Shown here piece by piece: positions 24,184 through 30,936 of a DNA stretch of 35,039 nucleotides. The stretch's first letter is position 1. Each line of letters opens with the position of its first letter. Under the pieces are notes generated by a model. The model ran no database searches, was not told the DNA's origin, and saw nothing but the letters and a program-made list of their open reading frames with translations. The translations under genes were made by a program, and so were the position numbers. The stretch lies in the IMG/VR virus record IMGVR_UViG_2199352025_000014, positions 1 through 35,039 of that record; one strand, 5' to 3'. Source of the stretch: a virus.

Positions 24184-24272
24184 TTGTGGGATGTCAATGA
24201 GACGCACAGGGAGTGTCGTCGCTACTTATTTGACTGACCGCAAAGTTAATCTTATTCGTAGCCATCCCACAA
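24184..24272 (-). repeat. 10-bp inverted repeat bracketing the SSB-Acb2 gap
   Basis: TTGTGGGATG (24184-24193) and CATCCCACAA (24263-24272) are perfect complements 69 nt apart. On the minus strand the downstream arm is followed by TTTTTACAG, a short U-tract. This could form a long-loop terminator or attenuator between the SSB-like and Acb2-like genes, or a translational control element. A 23-codon frame sits exactly in the loop. Confidence 0.6.
24194..24265 (-). CDS. Possible 23-aa leader peptide in the inverted-repeat loop
   Basis: ATG at 24265 opens a 23-codon frame (MATNKINFAVSQISSDDTPCASH) ending at 24194. Its start codon lies in one arm of the 10-bp repeat, and it ends next to the other. 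AAGGG lies about 10 nt upstream. It could be a regulatory leader for the anti-CBASS gene. There is no homology evidence, and a chance frame is possible. Confidence 0.25.
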   Translation of the reverse strand: MATNKINFAVSQISSDDTPCASH

Positions 24273-24276
24273 ACCC

Positions 24277-24687
24277 TTACTGCTGAACCGCGACTACTTC
24301 TGACTTAGGCGTACGATACTTGTGGTTGACGCGATTTACCACGCGTCCCTGCCACGTATCATTCTCGACGTATACGTCAAGCTCTTTACCTGCCGAATTA
24401 CCTAGGTCGTAGCGTTTTCCTGATTCGGCTGTGATACCAAATGCACCGAGAAATCCTACACTAAAGCCGATAGCCTTAGAGTTGAAATTCCAGTCGATAG
24501 GAACGCCCTGATATGTGGTAGAGCCTGTATCTCCATTGAAAAGAATTGTCCCTTCGACGGGATAATTCGTAGAGTTACCGTCCTTCGAGAGTGCTTCACC
24601 TACACTCTCGATTCTCATACGGTACCATGCCGGTTCCACGACTTTTCCACGAAGAATATCGCGTGAACCGTACTCTATTGTTGGCAT
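24277..24687 (-). CDS. Single-stranded DNA-binding-like protein
   Basis: This 136-aa beta-rich protein lies directly downstream of the Sak4-like ATPase. The opening PAWYRMRIESV, a long turn with SKDGNSTNYPVEGTI, and the late KELDVYVENDTWQGRVVNRV strand pair resemble phage OB-fold SSB-like proteins (DUF669-type). The end is short and lacks an acidic tail. SSB, Sak4 and a Cas4-like nuclease commonly act together in phage recombination and replication. Confidence rests on pattern and context. Confidence 0.6.
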   Translation of the reverse strand: MPTIEYGSRDILRGKVVEPAWYRMRIESVGEALSKDGNSTNYPVEGTILFNGDTGSTTYQGVPIDWNFNSKAIGFSVGFLGAFGITAESGKRYDLGNSAGKELDVYVENDTWQGRVVNRVNHKYRTPKSEVVAVQQ

Positions 24688-24696
24688 ACTCGTCTC

Positions 24697-25515
24697 CTAA
24701 AACGTAGTTAATGGTTTTTTGTCTGGTTGTGTTTTTAGTTTGTTTATAGCAGGTAGAATAAACTTGCTATACAGTGGATCGTTACCAAACACGATTTTTT
24801 TATCGAGTGGTAGGCCGGTACGAGCGAAGTCATCTCCGGTATGCTCTGTCAATAATGCATAACTGCCTCCTTGTCCTTCTACAAATCCCTTATCTATGTT
24901 GAAGTGATATACCTCCTCACAGTATGCAGGGATTTTAGCTGCGGTCTTTTTCGCAGCAGTTACGATAGATCGACTAAAATGAGTTTCTCCATCTGGAGAT
25001 TTATACTCAACTTGAATGACGTGAGCGATTAGAATTACATTGACCTTATGATACTGATGCACGTCCTTCAGTATGCTAATCAGGTCTAGGATGGCTGAGG
25101 ATTCCGCATTGTAATCCTCTAGTTCATTCACTTCTATACCACCAACTAATCTACCTGCCTTAACACCTGATGAACGAGTCTTACCTTGTTTCATACGTTT
25201 AGTCTGTCCCATTATACTGTCGCCTAATGATGTAATGGAATCGACTATGACAGTCTTATAGGGACAAGTTACCTGTAATTGTTTCAGCTTAGCTTCTGCC
25301 TTACTCCAATCGTTATAGTCCTCATAGTTTACATCAGCCGGACTTACACCGAAATTCTTCATCGGTAGTAATAGGCTATTCATTTTCTTATCCCACGAAA
25401 ACCAAAAGTGAGGCGTAGGATAGGATAGCGCGCACGTTGATTTACGCGTGCCCGGCTCACCTTTAAATAGTGAGAATGAAGTACCTAATGCTAATTCATC
25501 ATTTAGTGTCGGCAT
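24697..25515 (-). CDS. Sak4-like RecA-fold ATPase (single-strand annealing recombinase)
   Basis: This 272-aa protein has a clear P-loop GEPGTRKST (19-27) and Walker B TVIVDS (88-93, D92). A central helical section and a late strand VNVILIAHV (RecA-type sensor) follow. Size and motif order match the phage Sak4 group, which anneals homologous single strands with help from the phage SSB. The SSB-like gene is next downstream and the Cas4-like nuclease lies upstream in the same operon, forming a recombination module. It overlaps its upstream neighbour by 17 nt. Confidence 0.8.
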   Translation of the reverse strand: MPTLNDELALGTSFSLFKGEPGTRKSTCALSYPTPHFWFSWDKKMNSLLLPMKNFGVSPADVNYEDYNDWSKAEAKLKQLQVTCPYKTVIVDSITSLGDSIMGQTKRMKQGKTRSSGVKAGRLVGGIEVNELEDYNAESSAILDLISILKDVHQYHKVNVILIAHVIQVEYKSPDGETHFSRSIVTAAKKTAAKIPAYCEEVYHFNIDKGFVEGQGGSYALLTEHTGDDFARTGLPLDKKIVFGNDPLYSKFILPAINKLKTQPDKKPLTTF

Positions 25516-25879
25516 TTTCTTTACCTTTTTCAGCGTGGTGAATATGTTCTAATGCTACGATTAGGTGTAGTAACGCTGGATTCTTCAGCGCGTGAGAAAT
25601 CATCTCAATTGCGACAGCATATTCGTGGAACTGTTTGACATTCTTTGAAACGTCACTAATTTGCTGTGATGTTAATAGGATATGTTTAACTTCTGTGTCG
25701 AATGCCATTCGGATACTACGAACTGCTTCGAGATATCCTCTGAGTAGTGGAACTAATACTTCCGCGCCAGTATTCACCGATTCACGTAATACGTTTAAAT
25801 CATTGAGAGCACCTTTCAGTGTCTCAATTTCAGGATTCTTATTCTTGATTACATCAATAACTTTTTCTTCGTTAGTCAT
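25499..25879 (-). CDS. Helical protein of unknown function ahead of the recombinase
   Basis: This 126-aa protein is nearly all alpha-helical, with Leu/Val heptad-like stretches (LKGALNDLNVLRESVNTG, VLVPLLRGYLEAVRSIRMAF) and a His/Glu-rich end (HLIVALEHIHHAEK). GGAAGGA lies upstream of the ATG. It overlaps the Sak4-like start by 17 nt, so it probably works with it, perhaps as a mediator. Not recognised. Confidence 0.6.
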   Translation of the reverse strand: MTNEEKVIDVIKNKNPEIETLKGALNDLNVLRESVNTGAEVLVPLLRGYLEAVRSIRMAFDTEVKHILLTSQQISDVSKNVKQFHEYAVAIEMISHALKNPALLHLIVALEHIHHAEKGKENADTK

Positions 25880-25964
25880 TGTACCATTCCTTCCGTATTT
25901 TCACGTATACTGCGGCTCGCATGTGCCGATAGAGTAACCACCAATACTTGAATAGATTAACCAC
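25872..25964 (-). CDS. Possible 30-aa basic aromatic peptide
   Basis: A GTG at 25964 overlaps the end of the preceding gene. The frame runs to a TAA at 25872, 8 nt inside the next gene. It encodes FKYWWLLYRHMRAAVYVKIR-type sequence rich in aromatic and basic residues. It fills the gap and overlaps both neighbours, like other small genes here, but it uses GTG and has no clear ribosome binding site. Confidence 0.35.
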   Translation of the reverse strand: MVNLFKYWWLLYRHMRAAVYVKIRKEWYND

Positions 25965-26148
25965 TTCGGGGACCACTTTCTAACTTCTTATTAATTTCCT
26001 TCTGCCGAATACGCTCGACTTGCTTTAGTTCGGATAGTAGCATCTTCAAGTCTGCTACCTCACCCTCTAGTTGTTTGATATACTCCTTTAGATTGTCGTG
26101 TGACCATCCTCTAGCTGTATTAGTGATTGAATTAACTAGTCTATTCAT
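25957..26148 (-). CDS. Small coiled-coil protein
   Basis: This is 63 aa from the ATG at 26148, placed 5 nt after AAAGG. The open frame extends to 26175, but that would overlap the previous gene further. Residues ~20-55 are a coiled coil (DNLKEYIKQLEGEVADLKML), ending in a basic Ser/Gly tail. Likely dimeric. Function unknown. Confidence 0.55.
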   Translation of the reverse strand: MNRLVNSITNTARGWSHDNLKEYIKQLEGEVADLKMLLSELKQVERIRQKEINKKLESGPRSG

Positions 26149-26335
26149 CATCACCTTTCGGTGTACGCGGATCATTTATTTTCCGCTCGATTATTTCGAT
26201 GTATTGTCTTGGCATATTCTTATCACGTGCTAGGGCACCTCGCGCGCCTTCAGCTTTCTCTCTACTATCCCATACTGTCTCGACTACGTTCCAGCGAGTA
26301 TCTATAACGATATAGATTTTAATGAAGTTACTCAT
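26141..26335 (-). CDS. Small alpha/beta protein of unknown function
   Basis: This 64-aa protein starts in an ATGA overlap with the preceding 54-aa gene. A strand pair (IKIYIVIDTRWNVVETVWDS), a helix (REKAEGARGALARD) and a last strand (QYIEIIERKI) give a compact beta-beta-alpha-beta shape. Small proteins of this shape are common in phage early regions. No function can be assigned. Confidence 0.6.
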   Translation of the reverse strand: MSNFIKIYIVIDTRWNVVETVWDSREKAEGARGALARDKNMPRQYIEIIERKINDPRTPKGDDE

Positions 26336-26496
26336 ATGTTTGATTTAAACCAAACTTCGGTACTCCTAGTTAAATTTCCCCATAGGAAATCGAGATGTTC
26401 AAATGGCAACCATAATTGAAATGGTTCTATCCATCCATATCGAATATTGTCAAACTCATCTAAGTACACACCATACCTTCCACAAGCATTACTCAT
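26332..26496 (-). CDS. 54-aa Trp/aromatic-rich protein
   Basis: This gene fills the 153-nt gap between two small genes. Its ATG (26496) overlaps the upstream gene by 8 nt, and its TGA overlaps the next ATG (ATGA, 26332-26335). It encodes RYGVYLDEFDNIRYGWIEPF and FEHLDFLWGNLTRSTEVWF: five or so Trp and many Phe/Tyr, acidic overall, no signal peptide. The exact tiling supports it as real. Probably a compact binding protein; function unknown. Confidence 0.6.
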   Translation of the reverse strand: MSNACGRYGVYLDEFDNIRYGWIEPFQLWLPFEHLDFLWGNLTRSTEVWFKSNI

Positions 26497-26689
26497 TAGC
26501 TTTACCTACTGAGAACATATCATCAGGATGATTGCCATCAATTAGAAAGCCACCGTCATCTTCATGCTGAGCATGTTCACATATTCTACTACATTCGTTG
26601 TCTTTACCTTTTGAATAACATTGTGGACAGCAATGACAAGTTTCATCGCATCCCTGTTTAATATGTTCACATTTATCACATTTATTCAT
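26489..26689 (-). CDS. Cys-rich zinc-binding small protein
   Basis: This 66-aa protein has nine cysteines in the first 37 residues (C4, C7, C14, C18, C20, C21, C24, C33, C37) plus His9, His19 and His39, enough for two or more zinc sites. The second half is acidic and unstructured-looking. It overlaps the Cas4-like gene by 8 nt. Zinc-cluster peptides of this kind usually bind protein or nucleic acid; the partner is unknown. Confidence 0.65.
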   Translation of the reverse strand: MNKCDKCEHIKQGCDETCHCCPQCYSKGKDNECSRICEHAQHEDDGGFLIDGNHPDDMFSVGKANE

Positions 26690-27539
26690 TAGTCGGGTCC
26701 CAAGGAGTTCCTACTTTAAAGTTGTTTTTCAACTCATCTTCGCGCATGTTCGGATTAGCCTTACATACATCTACGAACGGGCAGAAGCCGTATTTGTTCT
26801 CGCAGTGTGTATAGTTGGGAGGCCAGTATCCACTATCGGCATAGAGTAGCATGAGCTTCGCATAATACGGAAGAATCTCCGTTTGCCACTCCATTAAATG
26901 ATCTGCCGTATATGAGAGGACCGGGCGGGTAAACTTTTCGTGCGGTTTGAGAGTCTTTTGAAAACCTATCTTATTGATAATTATCTGACGGGTTTTCATT
27001 AGGATACATTGACCTATAAACTGATTGTTCAGCGTCAAGCTATCTCTACGCTGTTTCATCGTCTTATGGTCTACTGGAAATATTCCTTGATTGGTATCTA
27101 CTGCTGCGTCTAACTTTGCTTTCCAAAGTAGACTAATTTCGTCATCCTCGTAAAGTATTTCACCCTTAACTACTTCAGCCTCTAATGGCACCCAAAAATC
27201 ATTCCGATAGAAATCGAAGTATTCTTCCATCGTGGTAAAGGCTAACTCTATATCTTCTGAACTCGCATTCCTAGTTTCTTCTGGATCATTCGCTAGCTCT
27301 TTACCCTTAGCGAATCCAATAGCAATACTATCACCTCGACCCTTTCCAGCGATGATAGACTTGTAATAATGTTCAATGATAGTATGGCATATACTCCCCA
27401 TTTCCAATGATGGAGATTTTCCACGTATACCGATTAGATTTAGATTGAAGCGGAAATCGGCTAATCGTGGACAGCTCATTAATGTACTGAGCATAGTCGC
27501 ATCTAATACGACGTTCTTCTTTTCAACTAATATTTCCAT
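26682..27539 (-). CDS. Cas4/RecB-like PD-(D/E)XK exonuclease with Fe-S cluster
   Basis: This 285-aa protein has MLSTLMSCPRL (C23), GSICH (H52), D144 in AKLDAAVD, PVDHKT (D157-x-K159), FIGQ (Q177), and a C-terminal CENKYGFCPFVDVC (C246, C253, C259). C23 with the last three Cys matches the 4Fe-4S staple of Cas4 and AddB nucleases. H52, D144, D157 and K159 make the metal-dependent nuclease centre. It would resect DNA ends for the Sak4-like recombinase in the same operon. With no CRISPR genes present, it is a recombination nuclease. Confidence 0.85.
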   Translation of the reverse strand: MEILVEKKNVVLDATMLSTLMSCPRLADFRFNLNLIGIRGKSPSLEMGSICHTIIEHYYKSIIAGKGRGDSIAIGFAKGKELANDPEETRNASSEDIELAFTTMEEYFDFYRNDFWVPLEAEVVKGEILYEDDEISLLWKAKLDAAVDTNQGIFPVDHKTMKQRRDSLTLNNQFIGQCILMKTRQIIINKIGFQKTLKPHEKFTRPVLSYTADHLMEWQTEILPYYAKLMLLYADSGYWPPNYTHCENKYGFCPFVDVCKANPNMREDELKNNFKVGTPWDPTNE

Positions 27540-27557
27540 TTATTCCTTTCAATTAAA

Positions 27558-27587
27558 TAGTAGGGAGAGCCTCGACCCTCCCTACTA
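27558..27587 (-). terminator. Strong hairpin downstream of the basic protein gene
   Basis: TAGTAGGGAG (27558-27567) and CTCCCTACTA (27578-27587) pair perfectly around a 10-nt loop. On the minus strand it is followed by TTTAATTG, a weak U-rich tract, so it may act as a partial terminator or processing site before the Cas4-like gene. Confidence 0.5.
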
Positions 27588-27597
27588 ATAGCACGCC

Positions 27598-27613
27598 TTG
27601 GGCATTTGCCCAA
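27598..27613. repeat. Perfect palindrome TTGGGCA-TT-TGCCCAA
   Basis: TTGGGCA (27598-27604) and TGCCCAA (27607-27613) are separated by only 2 nt. A tight palindrome of this length in an intergenic gap suits a dimeric repressor operator or a short hairpin. It lies 11 nt upstream, in minus-strand order, of the larger hairpin at 27558-27587. Confidence 0.45.
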
Positions 27614-27621
27614 ATCGTTAT

Positions 27622-28065
27622 TTATATCGTGTTGTTCACTTCGTAGTTACCGAAAGCCTTTTCCATATCTTTGTTAGCTTTTCGAGCGCGCGCCTTCTCT
27701 CTCATATTCTGTACGTGTTGCAAACGACCCGGAGTCCATCTGTATACGCGCTTCTTAGCCTTCTTATCCTTCTTATCTTTCTTAGCATAATACTTTTCGT
27801 GTAGAGCCTTAGCCGCCTTCTTGATATTCTCTCTGCGAGCCTTAGTGAATACGAATGGCTTCTTACGCGTATATGGTTTGCGCTTAGGCTTACCGGGGTC
27901 TAATGCTTTCTTCTCATACTTGCGAATACCAAATACGCTCTTAACAATCGCCTCTTGTCTATCGGAGTGACTGTCAGTAGCAACAATACGCTCAATCATA
28001 TTAATTGAGATGCCGAGAGATTCATGCTGTTTTTTTAGTTCTTCGAGCAGCTTTTCGATAGTCAT
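27622..28065 (-). CDS. Lys/Arg-rich DNA- or RNA-binding protein
   Basis: This 147-aa protein has a short coiled-coil N-terminus (IEKLLEELKKQHESLG) and a very basic middle and end (KRKPYTRKKP, YAKKDKKDKKAKKRVY, NMREKARARKANK). The charge pattern suggests nucleic-acid coating or nucleoid interference. It overlaps the RHH-type gene upstream by 44 nt in another frame. No catalytic motif is seen. Confidence 0.6.
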   Translation of the reverse strand: MTIEKLLEELKKQHESLGISINMIERIVATDSHSDRQEAIVKSVFGIRKYEKKALDPGKPKRKPYTRKKPFVFTKARRENIKKAAKALHEKYYAKKDKKDKKAKKRVYRWTPGRLQHVQNMREKARARKANKDMEKAFGNYEVNNTI

Positions 28066-28243
28066 AGTAGTTTACTCTCACCTTCACATCTAGCGCGTGT
28101 GCTAGAATAGTGTTACCGACAAACGACATTGAACAGTTATTAATCTTCGCTTCGTGAGCTAGAGCATCTTTTAGTTCGCCCTCCACGGCGATATACGCTG
28201 TTTCTCTACTAGTTCCGGGTAGACGCGGTAGAAATCGTCTCAC
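28022..28243 (-). CDS. Ribbon-helix-helix DNA-binding regulator
   Basis: This 73-aa protein has a GTG start in a GTGA overlap with the preceding 54-aa zinc-ribbon gene. ETAYIAVEGELKDALAHEA followed by NNCSMSFVGNTILAHAL is the strand-helix-helix layout of CopG/Arc-type repressors. The basic C-terminal end follows. As an RHH dimer it probably binds an operator within the early region; the palindrome at 27598-27613 is a candidate site. Confidence 0.65.
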   Translation of the reverse strand: MRRFLPRLPGTSRETAYIAVEGELKDALAHEAKINNCSMSFVGNTILAHALDVKVRVNYYDYRKAARRTKKTA

Positions 28244-28404
28244 TTCTTCTGCATCCTTTCATTCATTCGTCTGAATGCTCTTATTAATAAGCAATCTTTA
28301 CAGTAAGTTTTATTTTGAAAAGAAGGACTAGGGCAATCGTAGCATTCGCCTCTAGCTTTCTTTTGTGCTCTATATTCGCGTCTCCATTTATTCTTGTCAA
28401 TCAT
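28240..28404 (-). CDS. 54-aa Cys4 zinc-ribbon protein
   Basis: This gene lies in the gap between the TIM-barrel-like gene and the RHH gene. Its ATG (28402-28404) overlaps the upstream stop as TAATG, and its TGA overlaps the next GTG (GTGA, 28240-28243). A basic helix (KWRREYRAQKKARGE) precedes C21, C24, C35 and C38 (CYDC-x10-CKDC), then another basic helix (IRAFRRMNERMQKK). Zinc ribbon with basic flanks suggests DNA or RNA binding. Confidence 0.75.
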   Translation of the reverse strand: MIDKNKWRREYRAQKKARGECYDCPSPSFQNKTYCKDCLLIRAFRRMNERMQKK

Positions 28405-29444
28405 TATCCTACGTATTTACAACCTAGTGATTGAAAGTAGTTACGCTCTAATTGAATCTCCACGCTAGTCACGCGACCGCGCACCCATCGATACACGTCG
28501 TATTCAAACGCATTGAAATACCACGGTCCTCTGATATTCGGTATAGCTAGATAGAATGGTGGAGGATTAACATCGGCATCAGCCGGTTCATTAATAGGCC
28601 AGTTATAGGGCATAACTAACCGACCTACGATTTGCCATATCTGATTACCCCTGTAATTGGGTCTACCTCTACTATCATACGGTGGTCTACCCAAGTCGGA
28701 TAAATTGTATTGTCCAATCCATCCATCGAACTCACCGTATAGCAAATCATAATCTTGCATTCTGCCGCCGGGTATGTAGTCACTTCCCCCTTCTCCGACA
28801 GGGATATGACCTGTATTAAATTCGATTGCCAGATATCCATGAGGGGATATAGTACGAAAAAGTCTACCAAAATCCACAACTTGTTCTGGCGACCATCCAT
28901 AGAATACTCCATCATAACCCGGTGTCCAGATGATATATGGGTCTAAATCTCCTATAGCTTGATGAATGCGCGCGAAATTATTCATTAGCCATTGATGCCC
29001 ATATGTCCATCCTACAGAGTCATTATATTCCTTGAAATGTGGGTCAGGATTAACTGACTGACCATCACCAGCTAGTCGAACGTCAACATAGAATCCCGCC
29101 TGAATACACTCAATGATGCGAGCGCGCATTATATTGAGTGACTGAGTATAGTCGTGCGCGAATTCAGGATCTTGATACGGCTGGCCTGGCTCGTTATACC
29201 ATCCACTAATGTCGAAGATGATATGCTTATCACCGAGCGCGCGTTTCACGCCGTATACCGACTGTCTATCAATGGGATTATCTAGCCATGCTATAGTTTC
29301 CCACCACGGTAGCTGACCGAACTGAGTAGTATTAACTGTCAGTCCTTGGAAATGCATCTTGACCGCTAGAATTTCATCTCTAGTCGGCGGATTCGGTAGA
29401 GAGCCTGAAACTATCTCGTTGTAGTAGTATTTAGTTGTAGCCAT
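28404..29444 (-). CDS. TIM-barrel glycoside-hydrolase-like protein
   Basis: This 346-aa protein has no signal peptide. Alternating strands and helices appear: HIIFDISGWYNEPG, FYVDVRLAGDG, YIIWTPGYDGVFYGW, LAIEFNTGHIP and DLLYGEFDG. Aromatic residues line the strand ends, and Asp/Glu occur where glycosidases carry their acids (candidates: E in AIEFNTG and E in GEFDG). This fits a GH-like barrel. It sits in the early operon, far from the virion genes, which is odd for a depolymerase; it may instead act on an intracellular or envelope glycan. Active-site assignment is inference. Confidence 0.45.
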   Translation of the reverse strand: MATTKYYYNEIVSGSLPNPPTRDEILAVKMHFQGLTVNTTQFGQLPWWETIAWLDNPIDRQSVYGVKRALGDKHIIFDISGWYNEPGQPYQDPEFAHDYTQSLNIMRARIIECIQAGFYVDVRLAGDGQSVNPDPHFKEYNDSVGWTYGHQWLMNNFARIHQAIGDLDPYIIWTPGYDGVFYGWSPEQVVDFGRLFRTISPHGYLAIEFNTGHIPVGEGGSDYIPGGRMQDYDLLYGEFDGWIGQYNLSDLGRPPYDSRGRPNYRGNQIWQIVGRLVMPYNWPINEPADADVNPPPFYLAIPNIRGPWYFNAFEYDVYRWVRGRVTSVEIQLERNYFQSLGCKYVG

Positions 29445-29712
29445 AAACGTGATAGCTCAGCATAGTGTAAGTAAATTGTCCGTCTTGTGGTCTAGTCCAG
29501 GAGGTGAATACCATAGCTCCATTGGGAGTGTACTTTTCATACGGCCCAATATTTGGAGATACATGAAATACACCATACTGGTTCGGCTCTTGCGAAAGAT
29601 ACCCGCCACCCTCAACGGAAAATGATATACTTCCGTCTGAATTAGTGATTACGAGTACAGCCGTAGCGAAAACTGGTGAATCAGCTAGAATATCCTTCGC
29701 AATCTTAATCAT
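29431..29712 (-). CDS. Beta-rich companion of the barrel protein
   Basis: This 93-aa protein is mostly beta strands (VFATAVLVITNSDGSISFSV, MVFTSWTRPQDGQFTYTML). It overlaps the next gene by 14 nt and the previous one by ATGA. It could be a carbohydrate- or protein-binding partner of the barrel protein. Not recognised. Confidence 0.5.
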   Translation of the reverse strand: MIKIAKDILADSPVFATAVLVITNSDGSISFSVEGGGYLSQEPNQYGVFHVSPNIGPYEKYTPNGAMVFTSWTRPQDGQFTYTMLSYHVYGYN

Positions 29713-29930
29713 CTCTGTCTCCTGTGTATACTAGCGTTCCTAATTGGATAGTTGATTCTCCTAGGTGAATACATAGGGAATGAGAAACCATAGTTAGAAA
29801 AAATCTCTAACTTAGCTCCCTTATCCTTCTCCTGAGTGACCTGAGTTTCCATTTTACGACTAGTAATTTTATTCATCCTACGAATGCGCGCTGCGTCGTT
29901 AAGTCTCTTACTTAGTTTCTTTAGCTGCAT
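29709..29930 (-). CDS. Small basic protein
   Basis: This 73-aa protein is rich in Arg and Lys (LKKLSKRLNDAARIRRMNK), with an aromatic middle (NYGFSFPMYSPRRINYP) and a basic end. It overlaps the following gene as ATGA. Likely nucleic-acid or membrane-surface binding; function unknown. Confidence 0.55.
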   Translation of the reverse strand: MQLKKLSKRLNDAARIRRMNKITSRKMETQVTQEKDKGAKLEIFSNYGFSFPMYSPRRINYPIRNASIHRRQR

Positions 29931-29938
29931 TATCTCTC

Positions 29939-30151
29939 CTAACTAAAGTTTGTTTCACTGATGATACGACGCGCGGTATTACGCTCGGATAGCCAGCAAT
30001 ATTCGACTAATCGCTTTGCGGTCAGTCCTAATAGATATAGAGCAACATTACAGTTTTCTTCATCCTTATTAGGATGGCAATGTTCCCTATGCCACTTAGC
30101 GGCGTTACAAATATTCATCAGTTCGGCCATACCGGACGATACTCGTTCCAT
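29939..30151 (-). CDS. Small Cys/His-containing helical protein
   Basis: This is 70 aa from the ATG at 30151, which has GGGAGG upstream and sits 1 nt after the previous stop; the open frame reaches 30220 but would start inside the preceding gene. It contains NICNAAKWHREHCHPNKDEENC (C and H spaced as a possible metal site) and a helix ALYLLGLTAKRLVEYCW. Function unknown. Confidence 0.55.
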   Translation of the reverse strand: MERVSSGMAELMNICNAAKWHREHCHPNKDEENCNVALYLLGLTAKRLVEYCWLSERNTARRIISETNFS

Positions 30152-30152
30152 T

Positions 30153-30569
30153 TTAGTATACCTCCCACGAACATTTAGCACATACAGTAGTGGCGTATGG
30201 TGCTTTGAAATCCTTACCACATTTCTTACATCTTACAGTGGGCGCTTTATCTTTATCCCACTTCGGCTTAGGTTTAGGTATATCGTACTTATTATACTGC
30301 TTTCGCTTTTGTTCATATGGCGAGTCGTAATCATGCGAACGATAATACTGTTTGTTCTGAGTATGCCACTGCTTCATAAATTCCTCAGCCATATCTTTAG
30401 TATATGTAGGCTGAGTGAATTTAGGTGTCTCAGGAACAGAATAACTATTTAATGCGAACTTACCATCCTCTAACATCTTACACACCTTGCGCGCTGCTAG
30501 ATTAGCCTCGTTCTCATTTGGATTGTTATTAGCTAATCGAGTTAGTTTTTTCAGTAGTTCGATGTTCAT
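30153..30569 (-). CDS. DUF2786-like plus C-terminal zinc-ribbon protein
   Basis: This 138-aa protein starts with LLKKLTRLANNNPNENEANLAARKVCKML, the pattern of DUF2786 (helix, N/P turn, EA-x-x-A-A helix). A Lys/Tyr/Pro-rich linker follows. The end is a Cys4 ribbon, CKKC-x12-CAKC (C114, C117, C130, C133). DUF2786 proteins are found in many phages; their role is uncertain. The ribbon places it with the other zinc proteins of this operon. Confidence 0.65.
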   Translation of the reverse strand: MNIELLKKLTRLANNNPNENEANLAARKVCKMLEDGKFALNSYSVPETPKFTQPTYTKDMAEEFMKQWHTQNKQYYRSHDYDSPYEQKRKQYNKYDIPKPKPKWDKDKAPTVRCKKCGKDFKAPYATTVCAKCSWEVY

Positions 30570-30584
30570 ATCAGTTTTCGGAAG

Positions 30585-30719
30585 TTAGAAAGGAATAATC
30601 TCCTTAATGTAAATCGCTATCTTGCATCGGATACACCAGAATAAATTGGTCTGCTGTTCGTCAACAGACCAAATATTTCCACCACAATGCGGACAACTGC
30701 CTAAAAGTTTATTTTCCAT
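30585..30719 (-). CDS. 44-aa Cys4 zinc-ribbon protein
   Basis: ATG at 30719 follows the upstream TAA by one base. The frame runs to a TAA at 30585. It encodes GSCPHCGGNIWSV and LFWCIRCKIAIYIK with C9, C12, C29 and C32 (CPHCG-x15-C-x-x-C), a classic ribbon. It fills an otherwise empty 151-nt gap. Below common length cut-offs, so easily missed. Probably a minimal zinc ribbon acting on host transcription or translation. Confidence 0.7.
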   Translation of the reverse strand: MENKLLGSCPHCGGNIWSVDEQQTNLFWCIRCKIAIYIKEIIPF

Positions 30720-30720
30720 T

Positions 30721-30936
30721 TTATGCTAGTGTTCTTCCATCATCTAATGATAGCGGCTCTACTTTTATTTCGTATGTCACATCCTGCGTGAATACCGGAG
30801 GCGCATCCTCGTAAGATACGATATCTACTAGCATGTCCTGTAAGTTATCCGCTGCGTGTTCTACCTCTATTTTACTTGCATCAGCTTTCAAATAAACACG
30901 AAACTCGATATAACCAATACGCGGATTAAATGTCAT
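30721..30936 (-). CDS. Small beta/alpha protein of unknown function
   Basis: This is 71 aa from the ATG at 30936, which has GGGAG upstream and overlaps the zinc-ribbon gene by 11 nt. The frame is open to 31095, but that would lie over the zinc-ribbon coding sequence. It shows IGYIEFRVYLKADASKIEVE and VTYEIKVEPLSL strands around a helix. Not recognised. Confidence 0.55.
   Translation of the reverse strand: MTFNPRIGYIEFRVYLKADASKIEVEHAADNLQDMLVDIVSYEDAPPVFTQDVTYEIKVEPLSLDDGRTLA

Noticed and set aside
29961-30452. 163-codon plus-strand frame
   Set aside because: It is antisense to two supported minus-strand genes, one with a DUF2786-like start and zinc ribbon; no ribosome binding site or family pattern was seen.
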